From positions 1 through 8,236 of the forward strand of contig JAKBQS010000039.1 of the NCBI GenBank assembly GCA_021835105.1: DNA of 8,236 nucleotides. The letters are read 5' to 3'. Positions 1-6,120 of this stretch are shown in pieces. Source of the DNA: Microcaldota archaeon. Its GTDB lineage: Archaea; Micrarchaeota; Micrarchaeia; Micrarchaeales; CABMGC01. Made by a program: the position numbers and the translations under genes. The notes below the pieces were generated by a model, which saw nothing but the letters and a program-made list of their open reading frames with translations, was not told where the DNA came from and did no database searches. The number at the start of each line of letters is the position of its first letter. The stretch's first letter is position 1.

Positions 1-2
1 AA

Positions 3-572
3 GCTTCCGACGCAGTGAGGTTTCAATGGTCACGGGATTCAATAAACCCGGATTCGTTTGCGGAAGAACCACACACTGGGATATTATCGACAATGCACCT
101 TACCACGGCAGATTTTACATCAATGGATAATAAGTGGTTCAGGAGCAAAGCCGCTGACATTGCACACGAATCGTCCGACATTGAGATAGTAAGAGGGTAT
201 GTCAGAAGGCACGAGGTAAAGGAAGTAGACCTTTCCCCGCGCGGCGCAGAGATGATTAAAAAAGCATCCGAAATAGAAGCAAGCACGTTCGAAGATCTGC
301 TCATGGCCCGCGGAATAGGGAGGAAGACAATGAGATCCCTCGCATTCATAGGCAGTCTGATATATGATAAGCAGATATCATTTAGGGACCCTGTTGCATA
401 CTCTTACAATCTGGGCGGGAAGGATGGCACCCCATTCCCGATAGACACAAATGTATACGATTCGGTAATAAAGGCAATGGGGGAGATCGTCGAAGAAGCG
501 CGAATCGAAAAATTCGAGAAGTACAAAATATTAAAACGTCTCAACTCGAAGCTATCATCGGCTAAATGCTGA
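3..572 (+). CDS. DUF763 family protein, C-terminal part (5' end outside the window)
   Basis: The reading frame is open to the left edge: the codons before the GTG at 15 read A-S-D-A and join smoothly to VRFQW, so this is the tail of a longer gene and the GTG is internal. About 189 residues are visible; as I recall the family, full-length members are roughly twice that. Family hallmarks seen are an aromatic RFQW segment followed by FAEEPHTGI, and a late GGKDGTPFPID block. Between them lies LLMARGIGRKTMRSLAFIG, which looks like a helix-hairpin-helix (G-I-G-x-K-T), a fold commonly used for sequence-independent DNA contacts. The basic tail ends at a TGA. DUF763 proteins have no established biochemical role; a DNA-related function is inferred only from the hairpin motif. 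The next gene is convergent, 92 nt away, so no operon partner is visible. Confidence 0.85.
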   Translation, partial: ASDAVRFQWSRDSINPDSFAEEPHTGILSTMHLTTADFTSMDNKWFRSKAADIAHESSDIEIVRGYVRRHEVKEVDLSPRGAEMIKKASEIEASTFEDLLMARGIGRKTMRSLAFIGSLIYDKQISFRDPVAYSYNLGGKDGTPFPIDTNVYDSVIKAMGEIVEEARIEKFEKYKILKRLNSKLSSAKC

Positions 573-664
573 CTTTCCTCCATGCCTATGCCTGCGTATG
601 CTGCTGACATGATGTGTTCTGTTTCCTAATCCCTACAGACTGCCAACTACATTGCCATTATCAA
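573..664. other. Convergent intergenic spacer
   Basis: This is the short gap between the stop of the DUF763 gene and the stop of the surface-protein gene on the other strand. I see no convincing T-tract terminator on either strand, no RNA gene and no ORF that looks real. Confidence 0.5.
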
Positions 665-1888
665 TTATTTCTTTGCGTTTTTTCTGTCCCTTCCCCTGGC
701 TCTTCTGCGATAGATGCTTACGATTATTATTAAGACTACTATTATGGCTATCGCATATGTCTCATATGCACTTACAGCGGAGCTTGTCTCTCCAACAGCA
801 ACGAAGTAATTGTCCGAGCCTGTAAACTGCTGGTTGATGGATCCGCTCGGCTGCTTCCACTGTTCATAGAGGGTTACCGGATAGTTGCCAGGCACACCTG
901 CAGTATCTATGCTTACAAAGAAGGTAACATTTGTCGATGCCCCTGGCTCAAGCTCATTTACGTATGCGGAGCTTGCTATCGGCGTTATCGGGTAAGGTGT
1001 CTCAAGATTCAGCTGCAACTCCTCAGCAGGGCTTGTACCTGTATTCGTTATCCTGAAGTTTACAGGAACGTCCGTCATGCCTATACCCGGGCTCTGGCCT
1101 TCAGAGTCTATTGCAAACTGCGCAGAAGGTGCAACTGAGATATTTATCCTCTGCGTGTTAGAGAAGCGCCTGTTTAGCCTTGCAGAGTAATACGTCGTGT
1201 TTACAATAAGATACACGTTATCCGTGCCATTTGCCGATATCAGTATGGGCTCAACCTGTTCAGAGCCTCTTGTAAGGTTGGATATAAAGAACGATCTTAC
1301 AGAGCTTAGTATGGAAAGGCCTCTAGAGCCGCTGACCGTTACGCTTACATTCCTTGCCGTGCCATAACCAGTGTTCTGAATCGCGAGACTTAGACTCTGG
1401 TTATATCCTGTATACAACGTGGACGGCTGTGGATTTGACGCCTGCACGGTTATTGCAGGATTCCCATTGACGTAGAAGCTTACCGGCATTGAAGATGACG
1501 CTACCTCGGTTTCCTGGGTAGTGTAAAGCATATACGTGGCAGTAAATGTAATCGTGTACGTTCCAGACGGTGTTGTGTTTGGTATCTCTATGGTATAATT
1601 GTAATACTTTGGATTCAGCCCCGGGTTCAGCATCCCTATGGTATTACTGTCCAATGGGGAGACATTCAGAAGCGGATAACTCCCTGTCGGCTGCAAGGTT
1701 GTCCCATAAAGCCAGTAATTGTAGGTATTGTACAACTGGAATCTTATCGTAACGTTCCCTCCGGATATTACCTGGTTCGGTAAGACAGACACATTCGTCA
1801 GTGATACCGAATTAGCATACTGCGCACTGGCTACTCCGCTAACTAAAGCCATGAAGGCCAGAGCCAAAAAGACTGCTTGTATTTTCAT
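665..1888 (-). CDS. Secreted, C-terminally anchored Ig-like (NEW3/CARDB, COG1361-like) surface protein
   Basis: A 407-residue protein. Residues 1-22 form a signal peptide (MKIQ, hydrophobic core, then A-S-A before Gln23). Three beta-sandwich-like modules follow at about 25-143, 145-255 and 257-366; the repeated NTG-centred strands and the P-G-x-Y-P-V/T-I endings are typical of NEW3/CARDB or COG1361 S-layer-type domains. Residues about 378-393 are a single membrane helix, followed by a very basic stop-transfer tail (RRRARGRDRK), so the body lies outside the cell. Twelve N-X-S/T sequons (N32, 45, 75, 97, 104, 163, 180, 204, 220, 230, 249, 320) suggest heavy glycosylation. I chose the ATG at 1888 because AGGTG (1896-1900) sits 7 nt upstream. 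An in-frame ATG at 1915 overlaps the permease stop as ATGA but has no such site. It is last in the ABC operon, so it is probably a partner or cargo of the exporter; an S-layer-associated role is equally possible. Confidence 0.8.
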   Translation of the reverse strand: MKIQAVFLALAFMALVSGVASAQYANSVSLTNVSVLPNQVISGGNVTIRFQLYNTYNYWLYGTTLQPTGSYPLLNVSPLDSNTIGMLNPGLNPKYYNYTIEIPNTTPSGTYTITFTATYMLYTTQETEVASSSMPVSFYVNGNPAITVQASNPQPSTLYTGYNQSLSLAIQNTGYGTARNVSVTVSGSRGLSILSSVRSFFISNLTRGSEQVEPILISANGTDNVYLIVNTTYYSARLNRRFSNTQRINISVAPSAQFAIDSEGQSPGIGMTDVPVNFRITNTGTSPAEELQLNLETPYPITPIASSAYVNELEPGASTNVTFFVSIDTAGVPGNYPVTLYEQWKQPSGSINQQFTGSDNYFVAVGETSSAVSAYETYAIAIIVVLIIIVSIYRRRARGRDRKNAKK

Positions 1889-1895
1889 TTTTTTA

Positions 1896-1900
1896 CACCT
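1896..1900 (-). promoter_or_regulatory. Ribosome binding site AGGTG for the surface-protein gene
   Basis: AGGTG lies 7 nt upstream of the ATG at 1888 and downstream of the alternative ATG at 1915. It therefore decides for the shorter N-terminus, which gives a standard signal peptide. Confidence 0.65.
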
Positions 1901-1911
1901 ATTTTTAATAA

Positions 1912-3018
1912 TCATATCTGCTTGCTTGTATCCCTAAATAACATAAATGCCAATGCTGACATTACCAGTGCGAAGAACAGGAGTATTGCCGAGGTTGATA
2001 TCAGTGTCGGTATAGGGAGGAAGCCCTTTATCATTATGTCCCTCACCGCATTTACTGCGTATGTTAATGGGTCTATCTCCACGATGGGAAGCAGGAATTT
2101 TGGGAGCAGGGTCACAGGTACGAATGCACCTCCTAAGAATGACAATGGCAGTGCGAGTGTCTGGCCTATTAGCGCATACGTCTGCTGATCCCTTGCCCTT
2201 GTCGCCAAGGCTATTGCCAAAGCACCGAAGCCCAAGCCGACTAAAAGGATTATCCACAGGAGTTCTACAAATCCAACAAATCCTGCAGCTATTGTCGCCC
2301 CATAGAGCAGCCCTATTATCAATCCGACATACGCGGAGAATACGGACTGGAAAGTGCCGTAAGCTATCTTGCTCAATAGCACTGAGAAGTTGTTTATCGG
2401 CGTTGTCAGGAAAGCCTTCAGATTGCCCAGCTGCCTGTCTCCGATCATTGTAAATCCTGCGCTGAATATTGCTCCGAATGAAGCTACCATTACCAGTATT
2501 CCGCCTACTACAAAACTTATATAGTTGCTGCTTGCGCCGTATGCATAGTTTGTTACAACGCTTATTGGCGGGTCATTTGATACAGTCGCGCCGAACTCTG
2601 CAGCTGCGGTATCAACCTGCGCGTCGAGTACCGCTGCTGACTGCGGCTGTGAATTGTCAAGATACACATGTATCTGCGAATGCGAGCCGTAACCTGCAGA
2701 GAAACCGCTTGGTATAACTACAACACCTGCTACTGAACCGTCCGAAAGCATGCTCATCGCTTCCTGCTGATTAGTCTGCGCAGCTATAACCACCCCGCTG
2801 CCGGCTTGCAGTGCGTTTATGAATTTGAGAGATGAAGGCCCAGGGGCATAATTTACAACTGCTACAGGAACATTTTTCGGGGAGCTGCCAAAGCTTCCAA
2901 GAAGCAGTACGAAAAGAAGCGGGAATATGGTGGATCTTACTGCATTCATGGCTATGTTCTTCTTGAATATCAGCATCTCACGGTAGAATAATGTATATGC
3001 GTCGTTGATTATGCCCAT
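1912..3018 (-). CDS. ABC-2 type exporter permease (DrrB/YhaP-like)
   Basis: A 368-residue inner-membrane subunit of an ABC exporter. After a short cytosolic N-terminus, TM1 lies at about 26-43. A large extracytoplasmic domain (about 44-165, Gln/Ser/Ala-rich) follows, then five more helices at about 167-192, 215-240, 245-272, 281-304 and 338-361. The segment IDPLTYAVNAVRDIM (315-329) matches the (N/D)PLTYxVxAxR signature of ABC2_membrane permeases. The long loop after TM1 is typical of the subfamily with an N-terminal extracytoplasmic domain. It follows the ATPase by 6 nt and has the strongest ribosome binding site in the window. Its stop overlaps the possible long start of the surface-protein gene. 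The substrate cannot be read from sequence; drug, lipid or glycolipid export would all fit the family. Confidence 0.9.
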   Translation of the reverse strand: MGIINDAYTLFYREMLIFKKNIAMNAVRSTIFPLLFVLLLGSFGSSPKNVPVAVVNYAPGPSSLKFINALQAGSGVVIAAQTNQQEAMSMLSDGSVAGVVVIPSGFSAGYGSHSQIHVYLDNSQPQSAAVLDAQVDTAAAEFGATVSNDPPISVVTNYAYGASSNYISFVVGGILVMVASFGAIFSAGFTMIGDRQLGNLKAFLTTPINNFSVLLSKIAYGTFQSVFSAYVGLIIGLLYGATIAAGFVGFVELLWIILLVGLGFGALAIALATRARDQQTYALIGQTLALPLSFLGGAFVPVTLLPKFLLPIVEIDPLTYAVNAVRDIMIKGFLPIPTLISTSAILLFFALVMSALAFMLFRDTSKQI

Positions 3019-3024
3019 TCTTAT

Positions 3025-4014
3025 CTACCTCCTGCTAAGAAGCTGCCGTCCCTTGTATTCTCCTGAGGTATCTCTTGCCTCTGAACCTGTAAGTTTCAGG
3101 AAAACATCGTCTATTGTAGGTTCATGCATGCTTACATTGCGCACGTTTATTTTTGCAGCGGACATTGCGGATAACAGCGATTCTATCTTCTTTGTCGCAC
3201 CGCTTCCTCCAGGTGCCGTGACCTTGCTGTTAAGTATGGTAGGCTCCAGCCCCACCTTCTTGAATATGCCAGCCACTCTTTGAAGATCGTCCTTGTCAGC
3301 GGTTATCTCTATTACGTTTGTAAGACCCATGTTCTTCCTAAGCTCATCTGGCGTTCCGAGCGCTATCAGCTTTCCATGGTCTATTATCCCTATCCTGTCG
3401 CAGAGCTGATCCGCCTCCTCAAGGTACTGGGTTGTCATGAGAACTGTTACTCCCTGCTTCTTGTTTATGTCTCGCAGCAGGTTCCATATCTGTGCCCTGT
3501 TCTGCACATCAAGCCCCGTCGTTGGTTCGTCAAGCAGTATTATCTCAGGAGTGTGCATGAGAGATTTCGCCACCTCTAGCCTCCTCTTCATTCCTCCAGA
3601 GAATGTTCCTGCATATGCTTTCCTGAATTGGACAAGGTCAGAGAGCTCCAGGGCAAATTCTATTCTCTCCTGCAACTCCGATCCCGGTATATGATAAAGC
3701 TTTCCGAATATCATGAGATTCTGCTCTGCCGTCAGTTCTGGCTCAACCACGGTTTCCTGTGTCACTACTCCTATATGCGTCCTTGCCCGCACAGGGTCTC
3801 CACTCATATCCACCCCATTTATCAAAATCCTACCTGATGTGGGCTGCAGCAGCCCGAGAAGCATGCTTATGGTAGTGCTCTTTCCGGCCCCATTCGGCCC
3901 TAAGAGCCCAAATATCTCCCCCTTTTTAATCTTCAGGTTCACGCCATTGACTGCAGTAAAGTCTCCAAATTTTTTGACCACGTTTTCTATACTCACTGCA
4001 TACTCGTCAGCCAT
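3025..4014 (-). CDS. ABC exporter ATP-binding protein, DrrA-like
   Basis: A 329-residue ATPase that would power the permease encoded 6 nt downstream. Seen motifs: Walker A GPNGAGKST (39-47); Q-loop Gln86; signature FSGGM (138-142); Walker B IILLDE (158-163); D-loop GLD (167-169). The usual switch histidine is Gln196 (TTQYLEEAD). From family knowledge, Gln here and FSGGM are typical of DrrA-type (daunorubicin-resistance-like) ATPases, so they do not mark a dead enzyme. The C-terminal about 90 residues form the DrrA/DUF4162-type accessory domain, ending in PTIDDVFLKLTG. The start is the ATG at 4014, with GGTGG 6 nt upstream; an in-frame TTG lies one codon earlier at 4017. The PadR-like regulator gene ends 73 nt upstream on the same strand. 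Confidence 0.93.
   Translation of the reverse strand: MADEYAVSIENVVKKFGDFTAVNGVNLKIKKGEIFGLLGPNGAGKSTTISMLLGLLQPTSGRILINGVDMSGDPVRARTHIGVVTQETVVEPELTAEQNLMIFGKLYHIPGSELQERIEFALELSDLVQFRKAYAGTFSGGMKRRLEVAKSLMHTPEIILLDEPTTGLDVQNRAQIWNLLRDINKKQGVTVLMTTQYLEEADQLCDRIGIIDHGKLIALGTPDELRKNMGLTNVIEITADKDDLQRVAGIFKKVGLEPTILNSKVTAPGGSGATKKIESLLSAMSAAKINVRNVSMHEPTIDDVFLKLTGSEARDTSGEYKGRQLLSRR
3027..3033 (-). promoter_or_regulatory. Strong Shine-Dalgarno AGGAGGT before the ABC permease
   Basis: A full AGGAGGT runs into the TAG stop of the ATPase gene and sits 8 nt before the permease ATG at 3018. It fixes the permease start and suggests coupled translation of the two exporter subunits. Confidence 0.8.
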
Positions 4015-4020
4015 CAACTG

Positions 4021-4025
4021 CCACC
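4021..4025 (-). promoter_or_regulatory. Ribosome binding site GGTGG for the ABC ATPase
   Basis: GGTGG lies 6 nt upstream of the ATG at 4014 and supports that start over the TTG at 4017. Confidence 0.6.
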
Positions 4026-4087
4026 ATTAAACCTGCATAATGCCTTAACCACACCTGTAAGCTTTACTACTGAATTATTATGCATGC
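4026..4087 (-). promoter_or_regulatory. padR-ABC intergenic region with a possible internal promoter
   Basis: On the minus strand an AT-rich block (CATAATAATTC, about 4073-4083) could act as a TATA box with transcription starting near 4050, giving a 35-nt leader. The leader contains AGGTTTAA (complement at 4027-4034), the same 8-mer that forms part of the dyad upstream of padR. Alternatively the genes are simply co-transcribed from the padR promoter. A weak assignment. Confidence 0.25.
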
Positions 4088-4486
4088 TCAAGAAACTACC
4101 TCATAAAGCTCTTTTATAAAAGAAAGCATCATCTTCATCTTCCTGTCAACAGCTTCGCGGCCCTTCGTGGTTATTACATAATACTTTCTGTTCTCCCTCT
4201 TCCCGGAAGAAGCCTTCTGCGATATATAGCCTCCTCTCTCAAGCGAAGAAAGATTGTTATATACCATGTTCTTTATCTCCTCCTTCTCATTTTTGAAATG
4301 CGCTGCCAGCCGTTTATTGCTATACATGGATTTGAATATCTCGTAAGGGTACGCGTCCCCATTCATTATCCTTTCCAGGATCATGAACCTGAGGGCAAGG
4401 CTTACTATCCTCCTGCGCATCTTCAAGTCCATAAATTCGCAATCAGCCTTCTTCGCAACCATCCTAAGGTTTTTATGAGATTGCAT
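4088..4486 (-). CDS. PadR-family winged-helix transcriptional regulator
   Basis: A 132-residue protein. The winged-helix core runs from about residue 25 to 112: RFMILERIMNGDAYPYEIFKSM, then NMVYNNLSSLERGGYIS (recognition helix) and a basic wing leading to RKYYVITTKGREAV, all in the PadR order. The usual HGYE is YPYE here. A C-terminal helix (about 113-131) is the short dimerisation arm of small PadR proteins. PadR regulators typically repress adjacent multidrug or lipid ABC exporter genes and release on binding a hydrophobic ligand; the exporter genes follow directly downstream, so local control is a fair inference. The start is uncertain: the ATG at 4486 lacks a clear ribosome binding site but has GCTTTAAT about 25-32 nt upstream, suiting a leaderless message. 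In-frame ATGs at 4462 and 4432 are alternatives and would remove only the basic N-terminal extension. Confidence 0.85.
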   Translation of the reverse strand: MQSHKNLRMVAKKADCEFMDLKMRRRIVSLALRFMILERIMNGDAYPYEIFKSMYSNKRLAAHFKNEKEEIKNMVYNNLSSLERGGYISQKASSGKRENRKYYVITTKGREAVDRKMKMMLSFIKELYEVVS

Positions 4487-4510
4487 AACAATGCGACCAT
4501 GTAGTTTCAG

Positions 4511-4518
4511 ATTAAAGC
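4511..4518 (-). promoter_or_regulatory. Possible TATA box for padR
   Basis: The minus strand reads GCTTTAAT, centred roughly 28 nt before the ATG at 4486, which would suit a leaderless transcript. TTTAAA inside the dyad at 4537-4550 is an alternative that would give a leader of about 30 nt. Confidence 0.35.
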
Positions 4519-4536
4519 AAATAAAGTCGGAATAAG

Positions 4537-4550
4537 GTTTAAAGTTAAAC
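4537..4550. promoter_or_regulatory. Inverted repeat GTTTAA-AG-TTAAAC, candidate PadR operator
   Basis: Six-base arms pair perfectly around a 2-nt spacer in the padR upstream region. The position, over or just upstream of the candidate TATA boxes, suits autoregulation. The arms are AT-rich, so chance is a real alternative. Confidence 0.35.
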
Positions 4551-4617
4551 TAATATCCTCATGCAAGTATTATAAGCTTTGCCTCACACTGATGTCTCCG
4601 CAGCGCAATTAGTAAAA

Positions 4618-4626
4618 CATATAATG
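4618..4626 (+). promoter_or_regulatory. TATA-like box for the IMPDH-family gene
   Basis: ACATATAAT, preceded by a purine-rich AGTAAA that could serve as BRE, is centred about 30 nt before the ATG at 4653. It predicts a start of transcription near 4648 and an almost leaderless message, in line with the absence of a good Shine-Dalgarno. A second TATA-like TTATAAGC at 4570-4577 would give a leader of about 50 nt. Confidence 0.45.
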
Positions 4627-4644
4627 CTTTTTTACAAAAGGCAT
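4624..4644 (+). promoter_or_regulatory. Imperfect 9-bp dyad/hairpin upstream of the IMPDH-family gene
   Basis: Left arm ATGCTTTTT (4624-4632) and right arm AAAAGGCAT (4636-4644) pair over nine positions, one of them a T-G wobble, around a 3-nt loop. The element ends 8 nt before the start codon and abuts the TATA-like box. It could be a repressor site blocking the core promoter or, if transcription starts further upstream, an RNA hairpin near the start codon. Confidence 0.4.
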
Positions 4645-4652
4645 ATGGTAGC

Positions 4653-6098
4653 ATGGCAACAAAAATAGAAACCGGAAAAATTATAGGCGGTTTGTCCTAC
4701 AACGATGTCCTTCTTCTCCCTCTCAAGTCAAAAGTTGCATCTAGAAAAGATGCAGATACAAGAACTTACCTAACCAAGAAGGTAAAACTTAACATACCCA
4801 TAATCACTGCAAACATGGATTCTGTCACCGAGTCGCATATGGCCATAGCCATAGCCAGATTGGGCGGGATAGGCATAATACATCGCTTCATGCACATAGA
4901 GAGGCAGAAGGAAGAGGTTGCAAAAGCGAAGAGGGCAGAGGGGTATCTCATAGAAAACCCATACACCATAAGGCCAGAGAGTACCATAAACGAAGCCCGC
5001 GAACTTGTTGAGAAGAACGGGGTAAGCGGGCTCATAGTCGCAGGCAACGGCGGGAAGCTGCTTGGTATACTATCAGGGAGGGATATGAAGTTTGCAGCAG
5101 GCAACGAACGCGTAAGGGATCTCATGACTCCGCGCAAAAGGCTGGTAACAGGAAAGAAAGGCATATCAATAGACAAAGCGGCAGAGCTTCTTGCAAGTCA
5201 CAAGGTGGAGAAGCTGCCCATAGTGGACTCAATGGACAGGCTTGTAGGTCTTGTAACCGCGAAGGATGCAGAGAGGGTCCTGAAGCACGACATAGCTGCG
5301 AAGGATGGCAAGGGGCGTTTACTCGTGGGTGCAGCAATAGGCATAAAAGGCGACTACATGGAGCGTGCAGACGCGCTTCTTGAAGCAGAAGCGGACGTGC
5401 TTGTTCTTGACGTCGCACACGGTCACTCTGAAAGCGTAATCTCCTCGGCAAAAGCTATAAAAAGGGAATTTCCCTCGGTCCAGTTGGTTATAGGCAATGT
5501 TGCAACCCCGGAAGGGACCAGGGATCTTATAGCTGCAGGTGCAGATGCCGTAAAGGTGGGCATAGGCCCTGGAGCGGCGTGCAGCACAAGGCTGGTGACA
5601 GGTGCAGGCGTTCCGCAGCTTACGGCTGTGATCTGGTGCGCCGAGGCGGCACGTGAAGAAGGCATTCCTGTAATAGCGGACGGGGGCATACGCAATCCCG
5701 GGGATGTTACAAAAGCAATAGTCGGAGGCGCCTCAACAGTGATGATAGGCAGCCTATTTGCGGGTACCGATGAGAGCCCTGGCTACTTCATACAGCGCAA
5801 AGGGATAAAGTACAAGGCCTACAGGGGCATGGCCTCGCTTGGAGCTAACATATCCCGCAAGCAGCTTGATAACATGGATATAAATCCAGAGGACATATCC
5901 CAGATAGTTCCGGAAGGGGTTGAATCATCAGTGCCGCATATAGGGTCGGTAAAGGATGTAGTCACACAGCTTGTAGGTGGATTAAGATCCGGGATGAGTT
6001 ACTGCGGCGCATCGAATCTGCAGGAGCTCTACAAAAATGGAAGGTTTATACAGCTCACTCCTTTAGGTGCAGCAGAGAGTTACGAGAAACTGCAGTAA
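4653..6098 (+). CDS. guaB: IMP dehydrogenase / GMP reductase family protein with two CBS domains
   Basis: 481 residues, close to typical IMPDH length. The order is an N-terminal barrel half (TANMDSVTE at 52-60; GGIGIIH at 71-77), a CBS pair at about 97-212, then the second barrel half with DVAHGHS (253-259, cofactor Asp253), the catalytic loop GPGAACSTR with Cys310 and Thr312, ADGGIR (342-347), the flap and PEGVE (Glu421). IMPDH makes XMP from IMP with NAD+ in the cytosol, the committed step to GMP; GMP reductase runs GMP back to IMP. CBS pairs usually bind adenine or guanine nucleotides for allosteric control. Oddities: the flap after [10 protein letters not shown] (residues 400-417) shows no Arg-Tyr pair, and the Cys loop reads A-A-C-S-T-R rather than the commoner S-I-C-T-T-R. 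The tail GASNLQEL recalls GMP reductases. Family membership is certain; the reaction is not. It is monocistronic and divergent from padR. Confidence 0.93.
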   Translation: MATKIETGKIIGGLSYNDVLLLPLKSKVASRKDADTRTYLTKKVKLNIPIITANMDSVTESHMAIAIARLGGIGIIHRFMHIERQKEEVAKAKRAEGYLIENPYTIRPESTINEARELVEKNGVSGLIVAGNGGKLLGILSGRDMKFAAGNERVRDLMTPRKRLVTGKKGISIDKAAELLASHKVEKLPIVDSMDRLVGLVTAKDAERVLKHDIAAKDGKGRLLVGAAIGIKGDYMERADALLEAEADVLVLDVAHGHSESVISSAKAIKREFPSVQLVIGNVATPEGTRDLIAAGADAVKVGIGPGAACSTRLVTGAGVPQLTAVIWCAEAAREEGIPVIADGGIRNPGDVTKAIVGGASTVMIGSLFAGTDESPGYFIQRKGIKYKAYRGMASLGANISRKQLDNMDINPEDISQIVPEGVESSVPHIGSVKDVVTQLVGGLRSGMSYCGASNLQELYKNGRFIQLTPLGAAESYEKLQ

Positions 6099-6120
6099 GG
6101 CTGCTACCTGCCCTCCAGCC
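6099..6120 (+). other. Weak GC-rich inverted repeat at the convergent gene ends
   Basis: GGCTG (6099-6103) and CAGCC (6116-6120) could form a 5-bp stem with a 12-nt loop, spanning the 5-nt gap between two convergent stops and the end of the glycosyltransferase gene. There is no T-tract, so a role in termination is only a possibility. Confidence 0.15.

Noticed and set aside
1..6. The window begins exactly with the HindIII site AAGCTT, hinting at a cloning junction.
   Set aside because: AAGCTT recurs several times inside the window in ordinary coding and intergenic sequence, and the DUF763 frame runs cleanly across it; no vector sequence is visible.
503..515. Palindrome TCGAA-AAA-TTCGA near the end of the DUF763 gene.
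   Set aside because: It lies within a coding stretch for charged helical residues and has only 5-bp arms; explained by codons.
2061..2717. Plus-strand open frames of 130 and 82 codons opposite the ABC permease gene.
   Set aside because: They are Leu/Arg/Ser-rich shadows of a well-supported permease, with no family motif or ribosome binding site.
3025..4014. Missing H-loop histidine (Gln196) in the ABC ATPase as a sign of inactivity.
   Set aside because: Gln at this position in TTQYLEEAD is normal for DrrA-type exporters.
4487..4652. Possible tRNA, C/D-box RNA or riboswitch in the divergent intergenic region.
   Set aside because: No cloverleaf, no paired RTGATGA/CTGA boxes and no recognisable purine aptamer core could be found by eye.
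5122..5451. A 109-codon minus-strand frame inside the IMPDH-family gene.
   Set aside because: Low-complexity Leu/Arg/Pro/Ser composition and full antisense overlap with a certain gene; a shadow frame.
6099..6120. GC-rich stem as a bidirectional terminator between the convergent genes.
   Set aside because: The stem is only 5 bp with a long loop, no T-tract follows on either strand, and half lies in coding sequence; kept only as a weak feature.
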